From Bacteroidota bacterium (GTDB taxonomy: Bacteria > Bacteroidota > Bacteroidia > Bacteroidales > SZUA-534), in NCBI GenBank assembly GCA_003250355.1, contig QKGS01000037.1, positions 1-64,000 on the forward strand: 64,000 bases of DNA. The letters run 5' to 3'. Below are positions 1 through 9,404 of the stretch, in pieces. Under the pieces are notes generated by a model that had not been told where the DNA came from, did no database searches, and saw only the letters and a program-made list of their open reading frames with translations. A program made the position numbers and the translations under genes. Every line of letters starts with the position of its first letter. Within the stretch, counting starts at the first letter, position 1.

Positions 1-803
1 CATTTGTTAAAATTTTATATGGTTTAAATAAATTGGAGACACATATTACTGCCCGACACACCTGACAAGGCATTTGCATTTGTATTTTTATAAAAGATGC
101 GCCGGGGAATGAATAATAATTTATAAAATGCTTCCCCGATGCGTCGGTGAGCAAAAAACAATTTACAAAAAGGTTGCCCTACGCGTCGGAGAACGAAAAA
201 CAATTTACAAATTGCTTCACCTGCGTATAGGTAAATGAACTTATATTTATACGAAATACCTAACTTACTTACAAAAGGCTGAAATCCATGTGTGTGTTTA
301 CACATAAATGCTACAATACCGGATATTAGAAGTACTGAAAACAAGCCCGCCTGAACACAGGTTTCTGATATGTTTGTAAATTGTAACAAAGGGTAACGGT
401 TAATTATTAATGGTGCAAGTTTAATAAAATTTTGGAAATTTGAAAATGAGGGAATGGGGAAATTTGGGAGTGATATCGGTTGTTCGGTGTTTAATTGTTT
501 GAACTTTTGAACTTCTGAACTGCCAACTGTGGACTGCCGACTGGCGACTGCCGACTAAAAAATCATTCAAACATACTTTTTCCTCACTCAGCCATCTCTC
601 TTTTTATTTAATTAAAATTGCGGGTAGTTTTGAATTGAAGTTGGAAGTCGGATGTTAAAACCTGACACCGGACACTAAATTATAAACGCTTGAACTTTTG
701 AACCAGAGACTGAAGACCGGAGACTGAAGACCGGAGACCGGAGACTGCCAACTCAATTATATTATTATACTAACAGTAATTAAAACACAAAACTTTTATT
801 AAA
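1..803. other. Intergenic region without a supported gene, 803 bp
   Basis: No convincing gene is seen before the TonB receptor. The left part (about 95-240) holds an imperfect 42-bp tandem repeat. The right part (about 480-760) is a patchwork of short repeated words such as gaacttttgaac, ggactgccgactg and gaagaccggagactg, a type of degenerate intergenic repeat that recurs elsewhere in the window. The track ORF at 24-389 on the minus strand is only the translated tandem repeat. A promoter for the TonB receptor must lie near 740-800, but no clear TAnnTTTG box is visible. Confidence 0.6.
95..240. repeat. Imperfect 42-bp tandem repeat, about 3.5 units
   Basis: Units begin near 99, 141, 183 and 223 with gcg(c/t)cgg or gcgtatag and continue into caatttacaaa-type sequence. 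The 42-bp spacing equals 14 codons, so the minus-strand ORF over it shows a 14-residue period (CKLFFVLRR / CKLFFAHRR / YKLLFIPRR). The last unit is shortened by about 2 bp. It looks like a degenerate minisatellite, not a gene. Confidence 0.6.
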
Positions 804-3179
804 ATGAAACATTTAACCCTTACTACAGTCATTTTACTATCAGTTATCACTGCTGTGTTCTCTCAGAATCCGGGATCGATACGCGGTACTATAATTGATA
901 AAGTTACAGGCTACCCTCTGATAGGTGCTAATGTAATATTACTCGAATCAGACCCTGTAAACGGAACTACTGCCGATGTTAGTGGTAATTTTATTATAAA
1001 CAATGTCCCTCTGGGTCGCCAATCTATTCAAATTACTTACCTGGGATATAAACCTCAGACAATTCCCAACGTACTTGTAACACAAGGGAAACAGGCATAT
1101 ATCAACATCAGGCTTGAAGAAGATATAACCAATGTTGAAGAAGTTGTTATAAAAGCCGACAGAAATAAAATGGAGGCATTAAATAAAATGGCTTCTGTTA
1201 GTGCCCGCTCATTTTCAATAGAACAAACCGAACGCTTTGCCGGTAGCCTTGGTGACCCTGCACGTATGGTTGCCAACTATGCAGGTGTAAATATGAGTAA
1301 CGACTCGCGCAACGATATTGTAATACGCGGTAATTCGCCTACCGGTGTTCTGTGGCGACTTGAAGGTGTTGAAATACCCAATCCGAACCACTTCGGAGCT
1401 CTGGGTACAACCGGCGGCCCTATCAGCATGATAAACAACAATCAGCTTACCAATTCCGATTTCATGACCGGAGCATTTCCTGCCGAATATGGAAATGCCA
1501 CAGCAGGAGCATTTGACCTGAATATGCGTTCAGGAAACAACCAAAAACATGAGTTTACCGGACAAGTAGGATTCAATGGTTTTGAGCTGGGTGCCGAAGG
1601 CCCTTTGTTTAAAACATTTAACGGACAAAAAGCTACATACATGGTAAATTTCAGATACTCCACTCTTGAAATTTTTCATAAACTGGGGTTCGACTTTGGA
1701 ACCGGTACTGCAATACCCGAATACAAAGACCTCTCATATATGTTTGACCTACCCACTGAAAAAGCCGGACGTTTCAAACTGTTCGGTATGTGGGGCGATA
1801 GCTTTATTCCTATCGGGCGCGACTTTGCAGACTCTACCAGTAATAATTATATGGGCAAAGGTACAGCCGTTGACTTCGGTTCGGAACTTTTTGTAATAGG
1901 TTCGTCGCACACTTATTTTTTCAATGAAAAAACAAAGCTTAAAACAACGCTCTCGTTCCAAACTACAAATGCACAGGCAGTTGTTGACTCTATTATTGAC
2001 CGAAAGTATGCAAAACCTTACGCCCGACAAAACCAGCGTGAAGATAAATACAGCTTATCGTCGAAGCTCACATATAAGCTCAATAAAAAGAACAATATCA
2101 ATACCGGATTCATTGCCGACTATTACGTGGCCTCTTATATTGACAGTGCCTGGTATCCTGAATACAACCGCTTCTTAACCGGCAACGACATAAGTAATGA
2201 GGGCATGGTGCTTATTCAGGCTTTTACCCAATGGCAACATAAGTTCACTGAAAATATATCGTCGTACGCCGGAGTTCACACTCAATATTTTAACCTTAAC
2301 GGCGATTTTGCACTGGAACCTCGCCTGGGTATGAAATGGCAGTTCATGCCATCGCATAGTTTCAATGCCGGATTTGGTGTTCACAGCCAAACTCAGCCAA
2401 AAACAAATTACTTCCTGATTACACACGATACTATTAATCACAAACAATATTTAACAAACAAAAACATGGGCTTTACAAAGAGTAATCACTATGTATTCGG
2501 ATATACTTACAATATAAATGAAGATTTCAGACTGAAAGCTGAAACATATTACCAACATATTTATAATGTTCCTGTAAAATACGGATTCCCTGAATACTCA
2601 ATGCTGAATACCGGCGACAGCTTTGGAGGCGGACTTGAAGACAGCCTTGTAAATGAAGGTACTGGAAAGAATTACGGCTTGGAAATAACTCTTGAAAAAT
2701 ACCTGAGTAACGGTTATTACTTCCTGCTTACAACCTCGCTTTATGATTCAAAATACAAAGGATACGACGGCGTGGAAAGGAATACAGCATTTAATGGAAA
2801 TTATGTAATTAACCTGTTGGCCGGATATGAATATATTATAAATGACAAGTTCATGCTTACATTTGACTCAAAGGCAAACTGGTCGGGAGGTAAGCGATAT
2901 GTTCCTTTAGATATAGAGCAATCTGCCATAGACGACGCCCCTGTGTACAACTGGGATTATGCCTACAAAAATCAATATTCGCCATATTTCCGTATTGATT
3001 TCAGAATAGGATTAAAACACAATTCTGCAAAGTATTCTCAGGAATGGGCTATCGACTTACAGAATTTAACTAACTACCAAAGTGTATTTTCACAATCGTA
3101 CGACTCTGAAAAAAATGAGATGTATGAAACATATCAGCAGGAATTTATGCCAATGTTCTTATACCGTATCAATTTCTAA
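804..3179 (+). CDS. TonB-dependent receptor with carboxypeptidase-regulatory-like N-terminal domain
   Basis: Outer-membrane active transporter of 791 aa. A signal peptide (MKHLTLTTVILLSVITAVFSQ) is followed by a CarboxypepD_reg-like beta-sandwich (about 24-112, GSIRGTIIDKVTGYPLIGAN), a plug domain (about 120-240, with NDIVIRGNSPTGVLWRLEG) and a C-terminal barrel rich in alternating aromatic strands that ends with the terminal Phe (FLYRINF) usual for outer-membrane barrels. There is no SusD-like partner, so a polysaccharide-utilisation role is not supported; the substrate is unknown. A LytS/LytTR pair follows 87 bp downstream on the same strand and may be co-transcribed. The start is the first Met, which gives a complete signal peptide. 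Confidence 0.93.
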   Translation: MKHLTLTTVILLSVITAVFSQNPGSIRGTIIDKVTGYPLIGANVILLESDPVNGTTADVSGNFIINNVPLGRQSIQITYLGYKPQTIPNVLVTQGKQAYINIRLEEDITNVEEVVIKADRNKMEALNKMASVSARSFSIEQTERFAGSLGDPARMVANYAGVNMSNDSRNDIVIRGNSPTGVLWRLEGVEIPNPNHFGALGTTGGPISMINNNQLTNSDFMTGAFPAEYGNATAGAFDLNMRSGNNQKHEFTGQVGFNGFELGAEGPLFKTFNGQKATYMVNFRYSTLEIFHKLGFDFGTGTAIPEYKDLSYMFDLPTEKAGRFKLFGMWGDSFIPIGRDFADSTSNNYMGKGTAVDFGSELFVIGSSHTYFFNEKTKLKTTLSFQTTNAQAVVDSIIDRKYAKPYARQNQREDKYSLSSKLTYKLNKKNNINTGFIADYYVASYIDSAWYPEYNRFLTGNDISNEGMVLIQAFTQWQHKFTENISSYAGVHTQYFNLNGDFALEPRLGMKWQFMPSHSFNAGFGVHSQTQPKTNYFLITHDTINHKQYLTNKNMGFTKSNHYVFGYTYNINEDFRLKAETYYQHIYNVPVKYGFPEYSMLNTGDSFGGGLEDSLVNEGTGKNYGLEITLEKYLSNGYYFLLTTSLYDSKYKGYDGVERNTAFNGNYVINLLAGYEYIINDKFMLTFDSKANWSGGKRYVPLDIEQSAIDDAPVYNWDYAYKNQYSPYFRIDFRIGLKHNSAKYSQEWAIDLQNLTNYQSVFSQSYDSEKNEMYETYQQEFMPMFLYRINF

Positions 3180-3266
3180 ACCTGAAAAATATAATTTACT
3201 TTGATTTATAAGATACAGGTACTGTAATATTGTTTCTTTGTACCTGATACCAAATACTAAAATAAC

Positions 3267-4307
3267 ATGAATAATAACTTCATATACAAATACAATCCGA
3301 AAAGAACGTTGTTTATTGTTATACCACTTGTGAGTATTCTTATAACTCTGGCATACCTTACTTCCGGTGCAGCCAACCTTGAAAAAACGGCAAAATGGTT
3401 CCCTTTTTTAAACGGCATCATATCAACCGGAGGTATTTGGCTCGGATGCTACATGATAGTTACTTTTTTATGGAAAAAATTCCCATGGGAACGTTCACCT
3501 GTTAAACATCTGGTAATAGAAATACTTGCCATCACACTTTACGTTTGTTTATTTGGCTTACTTCTGATTGGATTGAGAAAAGCTTTTCCGGAATATTATA
3601 AAACCGCAAATATACAGATTCCAAAAATCTTCGATTTCCTGATTACGCTGCTTATTACTTACTTTATTACGTGCATTCATGAAGCAATTTTCTTTTATCG
3701 CCAGTGGAAGTTTCACTTTTCAAAATCGGCACGGCTTGAAAAAGATAATATGGAAGCCCGGTACGAAACTCTGAAATCACAAATAAACCCTCACTTCCTG
3801 TTCAATAGCCTCAACAGCTTATCAATGCTTGTTGATGACAATAAAAATGCTACAAACTATATTCAAAATCTGTCGGAATTCTTACGCTACGGCCTAAAAA
3901 GCAACAACCGCGAGCTTGTATTGGTCAAAGATGAGGTAAAGGTTGTAGAAAAATATATACTGCTTCAAAAAACACGCTTTGCTGAAAATATTGAAATAAA
4001 TATCAATATTGATGAACGGTTTTATCATTATTCACTACCTCCTATGACTTTGCAGATACTTGTTGAAAACTGTATAAAACACAATATTATTTCAAAAAAT
4101 AAGCCTCTGAAAATTGATATTTCTGCACACAATAACGCTATTACAGTTAAAAACAACCTCCAACTTAAAAGCAATGTTGAAAGTACCGGTCATGGCATAA
4201 AAAATATTAAAGCCCGCCTGGCATTTTTTACAAACTCTGAACTAAAAATTACAGAAACAAAAAGCGAATTCAAAGTAGTAGTGCCTCTGCTTACTATTGA
4301 ACTATAA
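3267..4307 (+). CDS. LytS/YehU-type sensor histidine kinase
   Basis: Inner-membrane sensor kinase of 346 aa. Four hydrophobic helices (about 14-31, 48-68, 84-103, 121-145) precede a His_kinase (PF06580-type) domain whose phospho-acceptor box reads NPHFLFNSLNSL (His about 176). An HATPase_c domain follows, with the N box LVENCIKHN near 265 and a G-rich GHGIKNIKARL motif. There is no extracytoplasmic sensor domain, so the signal is probably sensed by the membrane part. The response regulator gene starts 10 bp after the stop, so the two form an operon. Confidence 0.92.
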   Translation: MNNNFIYKYNPKRTLFIVIPLVSILITLAYLTSGAANLEKTAKWFPFLNGIISTGGIWLGCYMIVTFLWKKFPWERSPVKHLVIEILAITLYVCLFGLLLIGLRKAFPEYYKTANIQIPKIFDFLITLLITYFITCIHEAIFFYRQWKFHFSKSARLEKDNMEARYETLKSQINPHFLFNSLNSLSMLVDDNKNATNYIQNLSEFLRYGLKSNNRELVLVKDEVKVVEKYILLQKTRFAENIEININIDERFYHYSLPPMTLQILVENCIKHNIISKNKPLKIDISAHNNAITVKNNLQLKSNVESTGHGIKNIKARLAFFTNSELKITETKSEFKVVVPLLTIEL

Positions 4308-4317
4308 ACATACCAAT

Positions 4318-5076
4318 ATGACAAAAGCTTTAATAATAGAAGACGAATTGCCGGCAGCCACAAGGCTTACAAAGCTAATACATGAAGCCGACTCTGAAAT
4401 TGAAATAATTGAAACACTTGACAGTGTGGAATCTGCTATTAAGTGGTTTAAAAACAATCAGCATCCCGACCTACTGTTTCTTGACATTCAGCTTGGCGAC
4501 GGACTTAGTTTTGAAATTTTCAACCATGTCAATGTTGAGTCATTTGTAATATTCACAACCGCTTACGATGAGTATGCAATTAAAGCATTTGAACTAAACA
4601 GCATCGATTACCTTCTAAAACCAATTGATAGCGAGAAGCTGAAATATAGTATTGAAAAATTCAATCGCCTAAAAAGCCGGTCAGAACCAATCAACATTAA
4701 CTCAATCATTGACACAATTCAATTATCGAAAAAAGAATTCAAAAAACGCTTTGTAGTTAATATCGGAAGTAAGCTGAAATCAATAGAAACATCTGATATT
4801 GTATACTTCTATGTAATGGAAAAAGGGGCATATTTCTTTACCAATGACGGGCGAAACTACCCAATTGATTTTTCACTCGACAAACTCGAATCACTATTGA
4901 ATCCCGATGATTTTTTCAGAATTAACAGACAAGCCATTATCAACTATAAATACATTAATAAAATAAGCATATTCTCAAAAAGCCGCATAAAGCTTGAAAC
5001 ACTACCTGCCAATGAAGTTGAACTACTGGTAAGCTCCAATAAAAGCCACCACTTCCGTCTATGGCTCGATAAGTAG
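4318..5076 (+). CDS. LytTR-family response regulator
   Basis: Cytoplasmic DNA-binding partner of the upstream LytS-type kinase, 252 aa from the chosen start. The receiver domain (about 1-120) shows the acidic pair IIEDE, the phospho-acceptor LLFLDIQLGDG (Asp about 56), TTAYDEYA and the LLKPID lysine. A C-terminal LytTR domain (about 148-250) contains FFRINRQAIINYKYI. The track ORF begins 21 bp earlier inside the kinase gene (MNYKHTN), but the ATG at 4318 starts directly at the receiver fold (MTKALIIEDE) and follows the kinase stop, so it is preferred. Confidence 0.93.
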   Translation: MTKALIIEDELPAATRLTKLIHEADSEIEIIETLDSVESAIKWFKNNQHPDLLFLDIQLGDGLSFEIFNHVNVESFVIFTTAYDEYAIKAFELNSIDYLLKPIDSEKLKYSIEKFNRLKSRSEPININSIIDTIQLSKKEFKKRFVVNIGSKLKSIETSDIVYFYVMEKGAYFFTNDGRNYPIDFSLDKLESLLNPDDFFRINRQAIINYKYINKISIFSKSRIKLETLPANEVELLVSSNKSHHFRLWLDK

Positions 5077-5385
5077 AATAGCGGGTTGCGGGTTGCGGGT
5101 TGCAAGGTTACAGGATTGCAGGGTTACAGGGTTGCAAGGTGCAGGGTTACGGGTTGCAAGTTGAATGGAGACTGGAGACTGGAGACTGTGGACTGGAGAC
5201 TGTGGACTGTTGCAAGTTACAAGTTGCGGGTTGCTAGTATCTTGTGTCTTGTGTGTTGTGTCTTGAACACCTTATTTTTTTCATCCTCTATTGTATAATA
5301 TTTTCAAAATTGTTAAATTTAATACAAGAACATCATAAGTGTCCTTATCAATATTTTCTATTATTAACTTTTAAATTCCTGCCTT
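5077..5385. repeat. Intergenic low-complexity word repeats
   Basis: A 309-bp gap between the response regulator and the next secreted protein. From about 5080 to 5270 it consists of degenerate repeats of gggttgc, aggttacagg, ggagactggagactgtggactg and tcttgtgtcttgtgt words. The 70-aa ORF at 5086-5298 is just this repeat translated (VAGCKVTGLQGYRVARC) and is not called. The same word family is present near 480-760, 61425-61470 and 63845-63920. Confidence 0.7.
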
Positions 5386-6204
5386 ATGAAAACATTTTAT
5401 ATAACTCTGCTATCGGCACTCATAGCATTGAGTAGTTCTGCACAGTGGGATATCACTTTCGATAATCAAAAATCTGATATAAGCGGTCACTGGACTTTGA
5501 GTAAAAAAGTAGGTGAAAGTATTACCATAGAGGGAACTATGCCAAATGAAAACCTCTCGTCGGCTTGGATTGATATTATACTTGTTAATGTCGACGACTG
5601 GAGTACAATTGAAGAAGTAAACCTGATAAACATTGACCTTTCAGGCAAAATATACGAAACCATTATGATACCTGCCAAAACAAAATCGACATTCAACTTT
5701 GAAAATGACTCTTACCTTTATTTGGTACGTGTAGTTGGCGAATACGGTGGAAGCTCTTGGCAAAACAGAATTGCCGCTCTTAATGTTCTTCCTGCTGAAG
5801 GGATACCGGGAAACATAGCAATAAGCTTTAACGGTAAAAATCAAGGAATGCGTCACAATGAATCGCTCCCTTTGAAAAAACAATTACCCGGTTCAAAAAT
5901 ATCGCTGGAATATGAATTTAGTGCAGCACATTACGGAGCTAAGCCAACTAAAGTTGTAGCAAAACTTATGCAGGTAAACTCATCGTGGGTTACAGTTGGC
6001 AAACCTTTATTAATTGAGTCTGCAGCCGTTTCGAGTACCGAAACAAAAGGGGAACTTACTGTAACTCTTCCGTCAGATATAACCCCAAGCAATAAACTAC
6101 CAGAGACTGATTTCTATATTCTGCAAGCTCTTGTATACTATGGGAAAGTTCCTTTGTTTTCAATTATTAAACTTAGCATTGATGCCCCCGGCACACAACA
6201 ATAA
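5386..6204 (+). CDS. Secreted hypothetical protein
   Basis: Exported protein of 272 aa with a clear signal peptide (MKTFYITLLSALIALSSSAQ). The mature part is beta-rich and polar with no cysteine pairs or catalytic motif that I recognise. It may be built from two similar beta domains (about 22-140 and 145-265), since both contain lists of short alternating strands. It sits alone between the repeat region and a strong rho-independent terminator at 6247-6276, so it is probably monocistronic. Function unknown. Confidence 0.75.
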   Translation: MKTFYITLLSALIALSSSAQWDITFDNQKSDISGHWTLSKKVGESITIEGTMPNENLSSAWIDIILVNVDDWSTIEEVNLINIDLSGKIYETIMIPAKTKSTFNFENDSYLYLVRVVGEYGGSSWQNRIAALNVLPAEGIPGNIAISFNGKNQGMRHNESLPLKKQLPGSKISLEYEFSAAHYGAKPTKVVAKLMQVNSSWVTVGKPLLIESAAVSSTETKGELTVTLPSDITPSNKLPETDFYILQALVYYGKVPLFSIIKLSIDAPGTQQ

Positions 6205-6246
6205 CCGATTAATATTATTCATTAATAATACTGAAGTCCCTCTTTA

Positions 6247-6276
6247 CTGTCCGCCATTGGCGGACAGTTTTTTTTG
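6247..6276 (+). terminator. Rho-independent terminator after the secreted protein gene
   Basis: A perfect 9-bp stem ctgtccgcc/ggcggacag with the loop att is followed by a run of eight or nine T. It lies 42 bp after the stop of the 5386-6204 gene. Confidence 0.93.
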
Positions 6277-6341
6277 TTTGCTGTCATAAAATTTGCTAAA
6301 ACCAACCTTTTAAAGTTTATTTGTAATTAAAATAAATAAAA

Positions 6342-6857
6342 ATGATTCGATTAATTACATCTATATTCTTTGCAGCATTGCTGTCTATATTTGCGCAAAG
6401 CCAGGAACTAAAATGGTACACAATTGAAGAAGCTGCTGAACTCAACAAAAAAGCTCCCCGCAAAATTTTAATTGACGTATATACCGACTGGTGTGGTTGG
6501 TGCAAGGTTATGGATCGAGAAACATTCAGCAACCCTGCTATTGCTAAAATACTATCAGAAAAATATTACCCCGTTAAACTTAATGCCGAACAACGTGAAC
6601 CAATTGTATTTCAAGGTCATGAATTTAAAAACAGTGGTGAAGGAAGTCGCCCGGTACACGAATTTGCAGCAACTATACTTAACGGTAAAATGTCGTACCC
6701 TTCAATAGTTTTTATCGATGAACAGAATAGACTTATAACAGCTGTTCCCGGATTTAAAAAACCCGACCAAATGGAACCGCTACTTATGTTTATTCATGCT
6801 TCACTTTACGAAAAAGGAGTTGATTATCAGCAATATGTTGAAAATTACGGAAAATAA
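6342..6857 (+). CDS. Exported thioredoxin-fold protein (thioredoxin_7 / DUF255-like)
   Basis: Periplasmic thioredoxin-like protein of 171 aa. A hydrophobic N-terminus (MIRLITSIFFAALLSIFAQS) is a signal peptide. The redox motif is DWCGWCK (Cys about 51 and 54) after ILIDVYTDW, followed by a later cis-Pro region SYPSIVFID. The family reduces or isomerises disulfides in the envelope, and WCGWC is typical of the thioredoxin_7 group. An about 135-bp gap containing the terminator separates it from the upstream gene, so it has its own promoter. It converges with the minus-strand glycosyltransferase. Confidence 0.9.
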   Translation: MIRLITSIFFAALLSIFAQSQELKWYTIEEAAELNKKAPRKILIDVYTDWCGWCKVMDRETFSNPAIAKILSEKYYPVKLNAEQREPIVFQGHEFKNSGEGSRPVHEFAATILNGKMSYPSIVFIDEQNRLITAVPGFKKPDQMEPLLMFIHASLYEKGVDYQQYVENYGK

Positions 6858-6880
6858 TTACAGCTCTAATACTATTAACA

Positions 6881-7915
6881 CTATTGCTTAAATATAAGAG
6901 AAGAAAAAACTCTTAACTTCTTCACAAAAAAAGCATATACTATACTTTTATAGTACATCTCATTGTGATAAAAAACAGTTCTTAACGACTTATTTTCAAT
7001 ACGCTTTTTAGTAAAATCACCTAGCATAATGTAAAAAGAAATATGCGCCTTTATTACAGCAGCAAAGAATGATATTTTACCCTGCATAATGTACATTACT
7101 GCCGAAATACCATCGAGAATAAGTCGTGCAAACATAGTCGATGCCAGCCTGTTTTGCGGAAGGTTTTTATACAACAACAACAAACTGTTTCGGTAATTCA
7201 GATAGAGCTTACGCGGATTATTATTTGGCAACGTACCTCCACCAACATGATACACCACCGACTCCGGATAATACATTACTCTATATCCTCTGTTCTTCAT
7301 ACGCCAGCAAAGGTCTATCTCCTCCATATGTGCAAAAAACTGCTCATCGAGACACCCTACACTATGATATATACTTGAACGCACAAAAAAACAGGCTCCG
7401 GTTGCCCAAAATATCTCTGAATCAACATTATACTGACCACAATCCTTCTCTATCTCACTCAATATTCGTCCCCTGCAAAAAGGAAACCCGTATTTATCGA
7501 TAAATCCCCCGGCAGCTCCCGCGTATTCAAAAGTGTCTTTATCATTATAAGCCAGTAGCTTTGGCATTGCTGCAACAATAGTACTATCAGCGTCCATTTT
7601 TGCTATTATCGGGCTTATCCAATTAGGAGTAACTTCAATATCGGAATTGAGCAAAACATAATACTCGGCCTCTATCTGCTTCAATGCACGATTATAACCT
7701 CCGGTAAAACCATAGTTCTTATCCAATAACAATAGCTTTACTTGAGGATAATTCTGCTTAAGAAATTGTATACTCAAGTCTGTTGAACCATTATCGGCAA
7801 CCCATACTTCATACCTCTCGCCTACCGAATACTCCGAAACTGACGGCATAAATTGTTTAAGATACCCCTCCCCGTTCCAGTTTAATATTACTACTGCTAC
7901 TTTTGCTTTGCTCAT
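6881..7915 (-). CDS. Glycosyltransferase family 2 (rhamnosyltransferase-like)
   Basis: Cytoplasmic-face GT-A glycosyltransferase of 344 aa. It begins with VAVVILNWNGEGYLKQFMPS and continues with the nucleotide-binding VADNGSTD, the DxD-type LLNSDIEV and a distal MEEIDLCWRMKNRGY (acceptor/base region), which matches WbbL-like GT2 enzymes that decorate surface glycans. The C-terminal about 90 residues are amphipathic or hydrophobic and probably associate with the membrane. It is the last gene of a minus-strand run behind the GWxTD gene (38-bp gap). The sugar donor and acceptor cannot be read from the sequence. Confidence 0.92.
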   Translation of the reverse strand: MSKAKVAVVILNWNGEGYLKQFMPSVSEYSVGERYEVWVADNGSTDLSIQFLKQNYPQVKLLLLDKNYGFTGGYNRALKQIEAEYYVLLNSDIEVTPNWISPIIAKMDADSTIVAAMPKLLAYNDKDTFEYAGAAGGFIDKYGFPFCRGRILSEIEKDCGQYNVDSEIFWATGACFFVRSSIYHSVGCLDEQFFAHMEEIDLCWRMKNRGYRVMYYPESVVYHVGGGTLPNNNPRKLYLNYRNSLLLLYKNLPQNRLASTMFARLILDGISAVMYIMQGKISFFAAVIKAHISFYIMLGDFTKKRIENKSLRTVFYHNEMYYKSIVYAFFVKKLRVFSSLIFKQ

Positions 7916-7953
7916 AATTGTTGGCGAATATAACCAAAAAACCTTGCTGCCGC

Positions 7954-9384
7954 TTAATTTCTGTTAAAATATTGTAATACTTCTGGTGTTGCAGGTACAT
8001 TGCCTTTATACAATATATTAAGCCAATCAGAGTTATTAATATCGGCTTTCATATTTGAATGCAATAATTTATAACTACTGTCCAACTTATAAAATATAAA
8101 TTTCACATCGTACTGATCTTCAATTGAATAATAATGCCACACTTCATAAGGATATGCCGACTTGTCGGCATATTTATCTATCACACTGTTAGGTGCACCA
8201 TACATCAAATAAACTCTCCCTTTATCTGTCTCTATTCCATGCTTACTCTCTGTTGCAAACATATTATTTACAATAATTACTTTTGCCATATAATCTTCGT
8301 AAGCCTGTTCTGCACTCTTTTCATTTCTTGCTTTCCAAAATGCATATAAAAACTTTTTCATAGAATTATACCCTCCGCTTTTAACTAAAGAGTCGATATA
8401 TGATAGTTCGTATTTATTACTTATCGGTTTTAACAAACCCATTACTTTAACCAATGAATCGTTTGAAAAAGAATCGGTAAACTTACCATAAGCAGAAATA
8501 TTATAATTAGTCATTGGCAATTTAACATTCGTATTTATTCGCTCAAAATACCTCTTCTTTACCAATACCGGCTTATCTTTCATTGTAAGTATTTCACATA
8601 CAAAATAGTATTTACCCGTAGGCAATCTCTTTATATCCACACTTCCCGATATAACATTCTTATTCCTTGCCTTATCTGTTGAAAAATAACTCATATCAGA
8701 GAATCGCTTCCCTGTGTGAACTTCTTCAATATAACATCTGACAGCAAAATCTTCGAGCGGTTGAAATCCATTCGATGCCCAATATAACTCTGAATAAAAC
8801 TTAATAATATTTTCGCTAGAGCTAAATATATTGGTCTCAAATGGCACACATTCATTACCGTCACGTACTCTTATGTTTTTATCTTGTGTTGGAAAATAAT
8901 CCTTCAAAAATTGTATTCCACTCAGCGACATTTTATTCAATGCAATATCTGCAACAACATAAGTACTCAACCTATAATCTTTTAGCTCTTTAGCTCCATT
9001 CAAGTCTTCAACAATCAAATCGAAACTATACACTCCTTCAGGTAAATATATTTTTTGTATATCGGTAAAACTCTGAAATTCGGTAATAGAAAAATTATAT
9101 AGCGGACTCTTCAAATTATATTTCCTATACTCCTTTATATCATCACCATTTTTAAACAACATGGTTACCTCAAGCGATGCCTGTTTTAAACCATTGCTCC
9201 CTTTAATATAATTCAAATTGTTGCCATTAATTGTAAGATATGTTTCTAAGTAAATACCATTATTGTATGAATAATAAGGTATACTATAAAAATAAGCATC
9301 AATACTATTTTGTGCACCTATGTTGTGCAAGCCAACTATTAATACAACTACTACTGATAATGTTTTTACAAGTATTTTTCTCAT
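7954..9384 (-). CDS. GWxTD domain-containing protein
   Basis: Exported protein of 476 aa, Bacteroidetes-typical. A signal peptide (MRKILVKTLSVVVVLIVGLHNIGAQ) precedes a beta-rich middle; the C-terminal about 140 residues form the GWxTD domain, recognisable by TDKGRVYLMYGAPNSV, YEVWHYYSIEDQYDVKFIFYK and the terminal DINNSDWLN. The domain is common in Bacteroidetes and Acidobacteria secreted proteins; no biochemical function is established to my knowledge. It sits between an inositol-monophosphatase-like gene (20 bp upstream) and a GT2 gene, consistent with one operon. Confidence 0.88.
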   Translation of the reverse strand: MRKILVKTLSVVVVLIVGLHNIGAQNSIDAYFYSIPYYSYNNGIYLETYLTINGNNLNYIKGSNGLKQASLEVTMLFKNGDDIKEYRKYNLKSPLYNFSITEFQSFTDIQKIYLPEGVYSFDLIVEDLNGAKELKDYRLSTYVVADIALNKMSLSGIQFLKDYFPTQDKNIRVRDGNECVPFETNIFSSSENIIKFYSELYWASNGFQPLEDFAVRCYIEEVHTGKRFSDMSYFSTDKARNKNVISGSVDIKRLPTGKYYFVCEILTMKDKPVLVKKRYFERINTNVKLPMTNYNISAYGKFTDSFSNDSLVKVMGLLKPISNKYELSYIDSLVKSGGYNSMKKFLYAFWKARNEKSAEQAYEDYMAKVIIVNNMFATESKHGIETDKGRVYLMYGAPNSVIDKYADKSAYPYEVWHYYSIEDQYDVKFIFYKLDSSYKLLHSNMKADINNSDWLNILYKGNVPATPEVLQYFNRN

Positions 9385-9404
9385 AACAATAAAGATATTC
9401 GTTT

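Noticed and set aside
24-389. 121-aa ORF on the minus strand
   Set aside because: It is the translation of the 42-bp tandem repeat plus AT-rich sequence, with no recognised domain and no promoter or coupling.
5086-5435. 70- and 63-aa ORFs in the repeat region
   Set aside because: They translate low-complexity intergenic word repeats (VAGCKVTGLQG) and end inside or at the next gene's leader.
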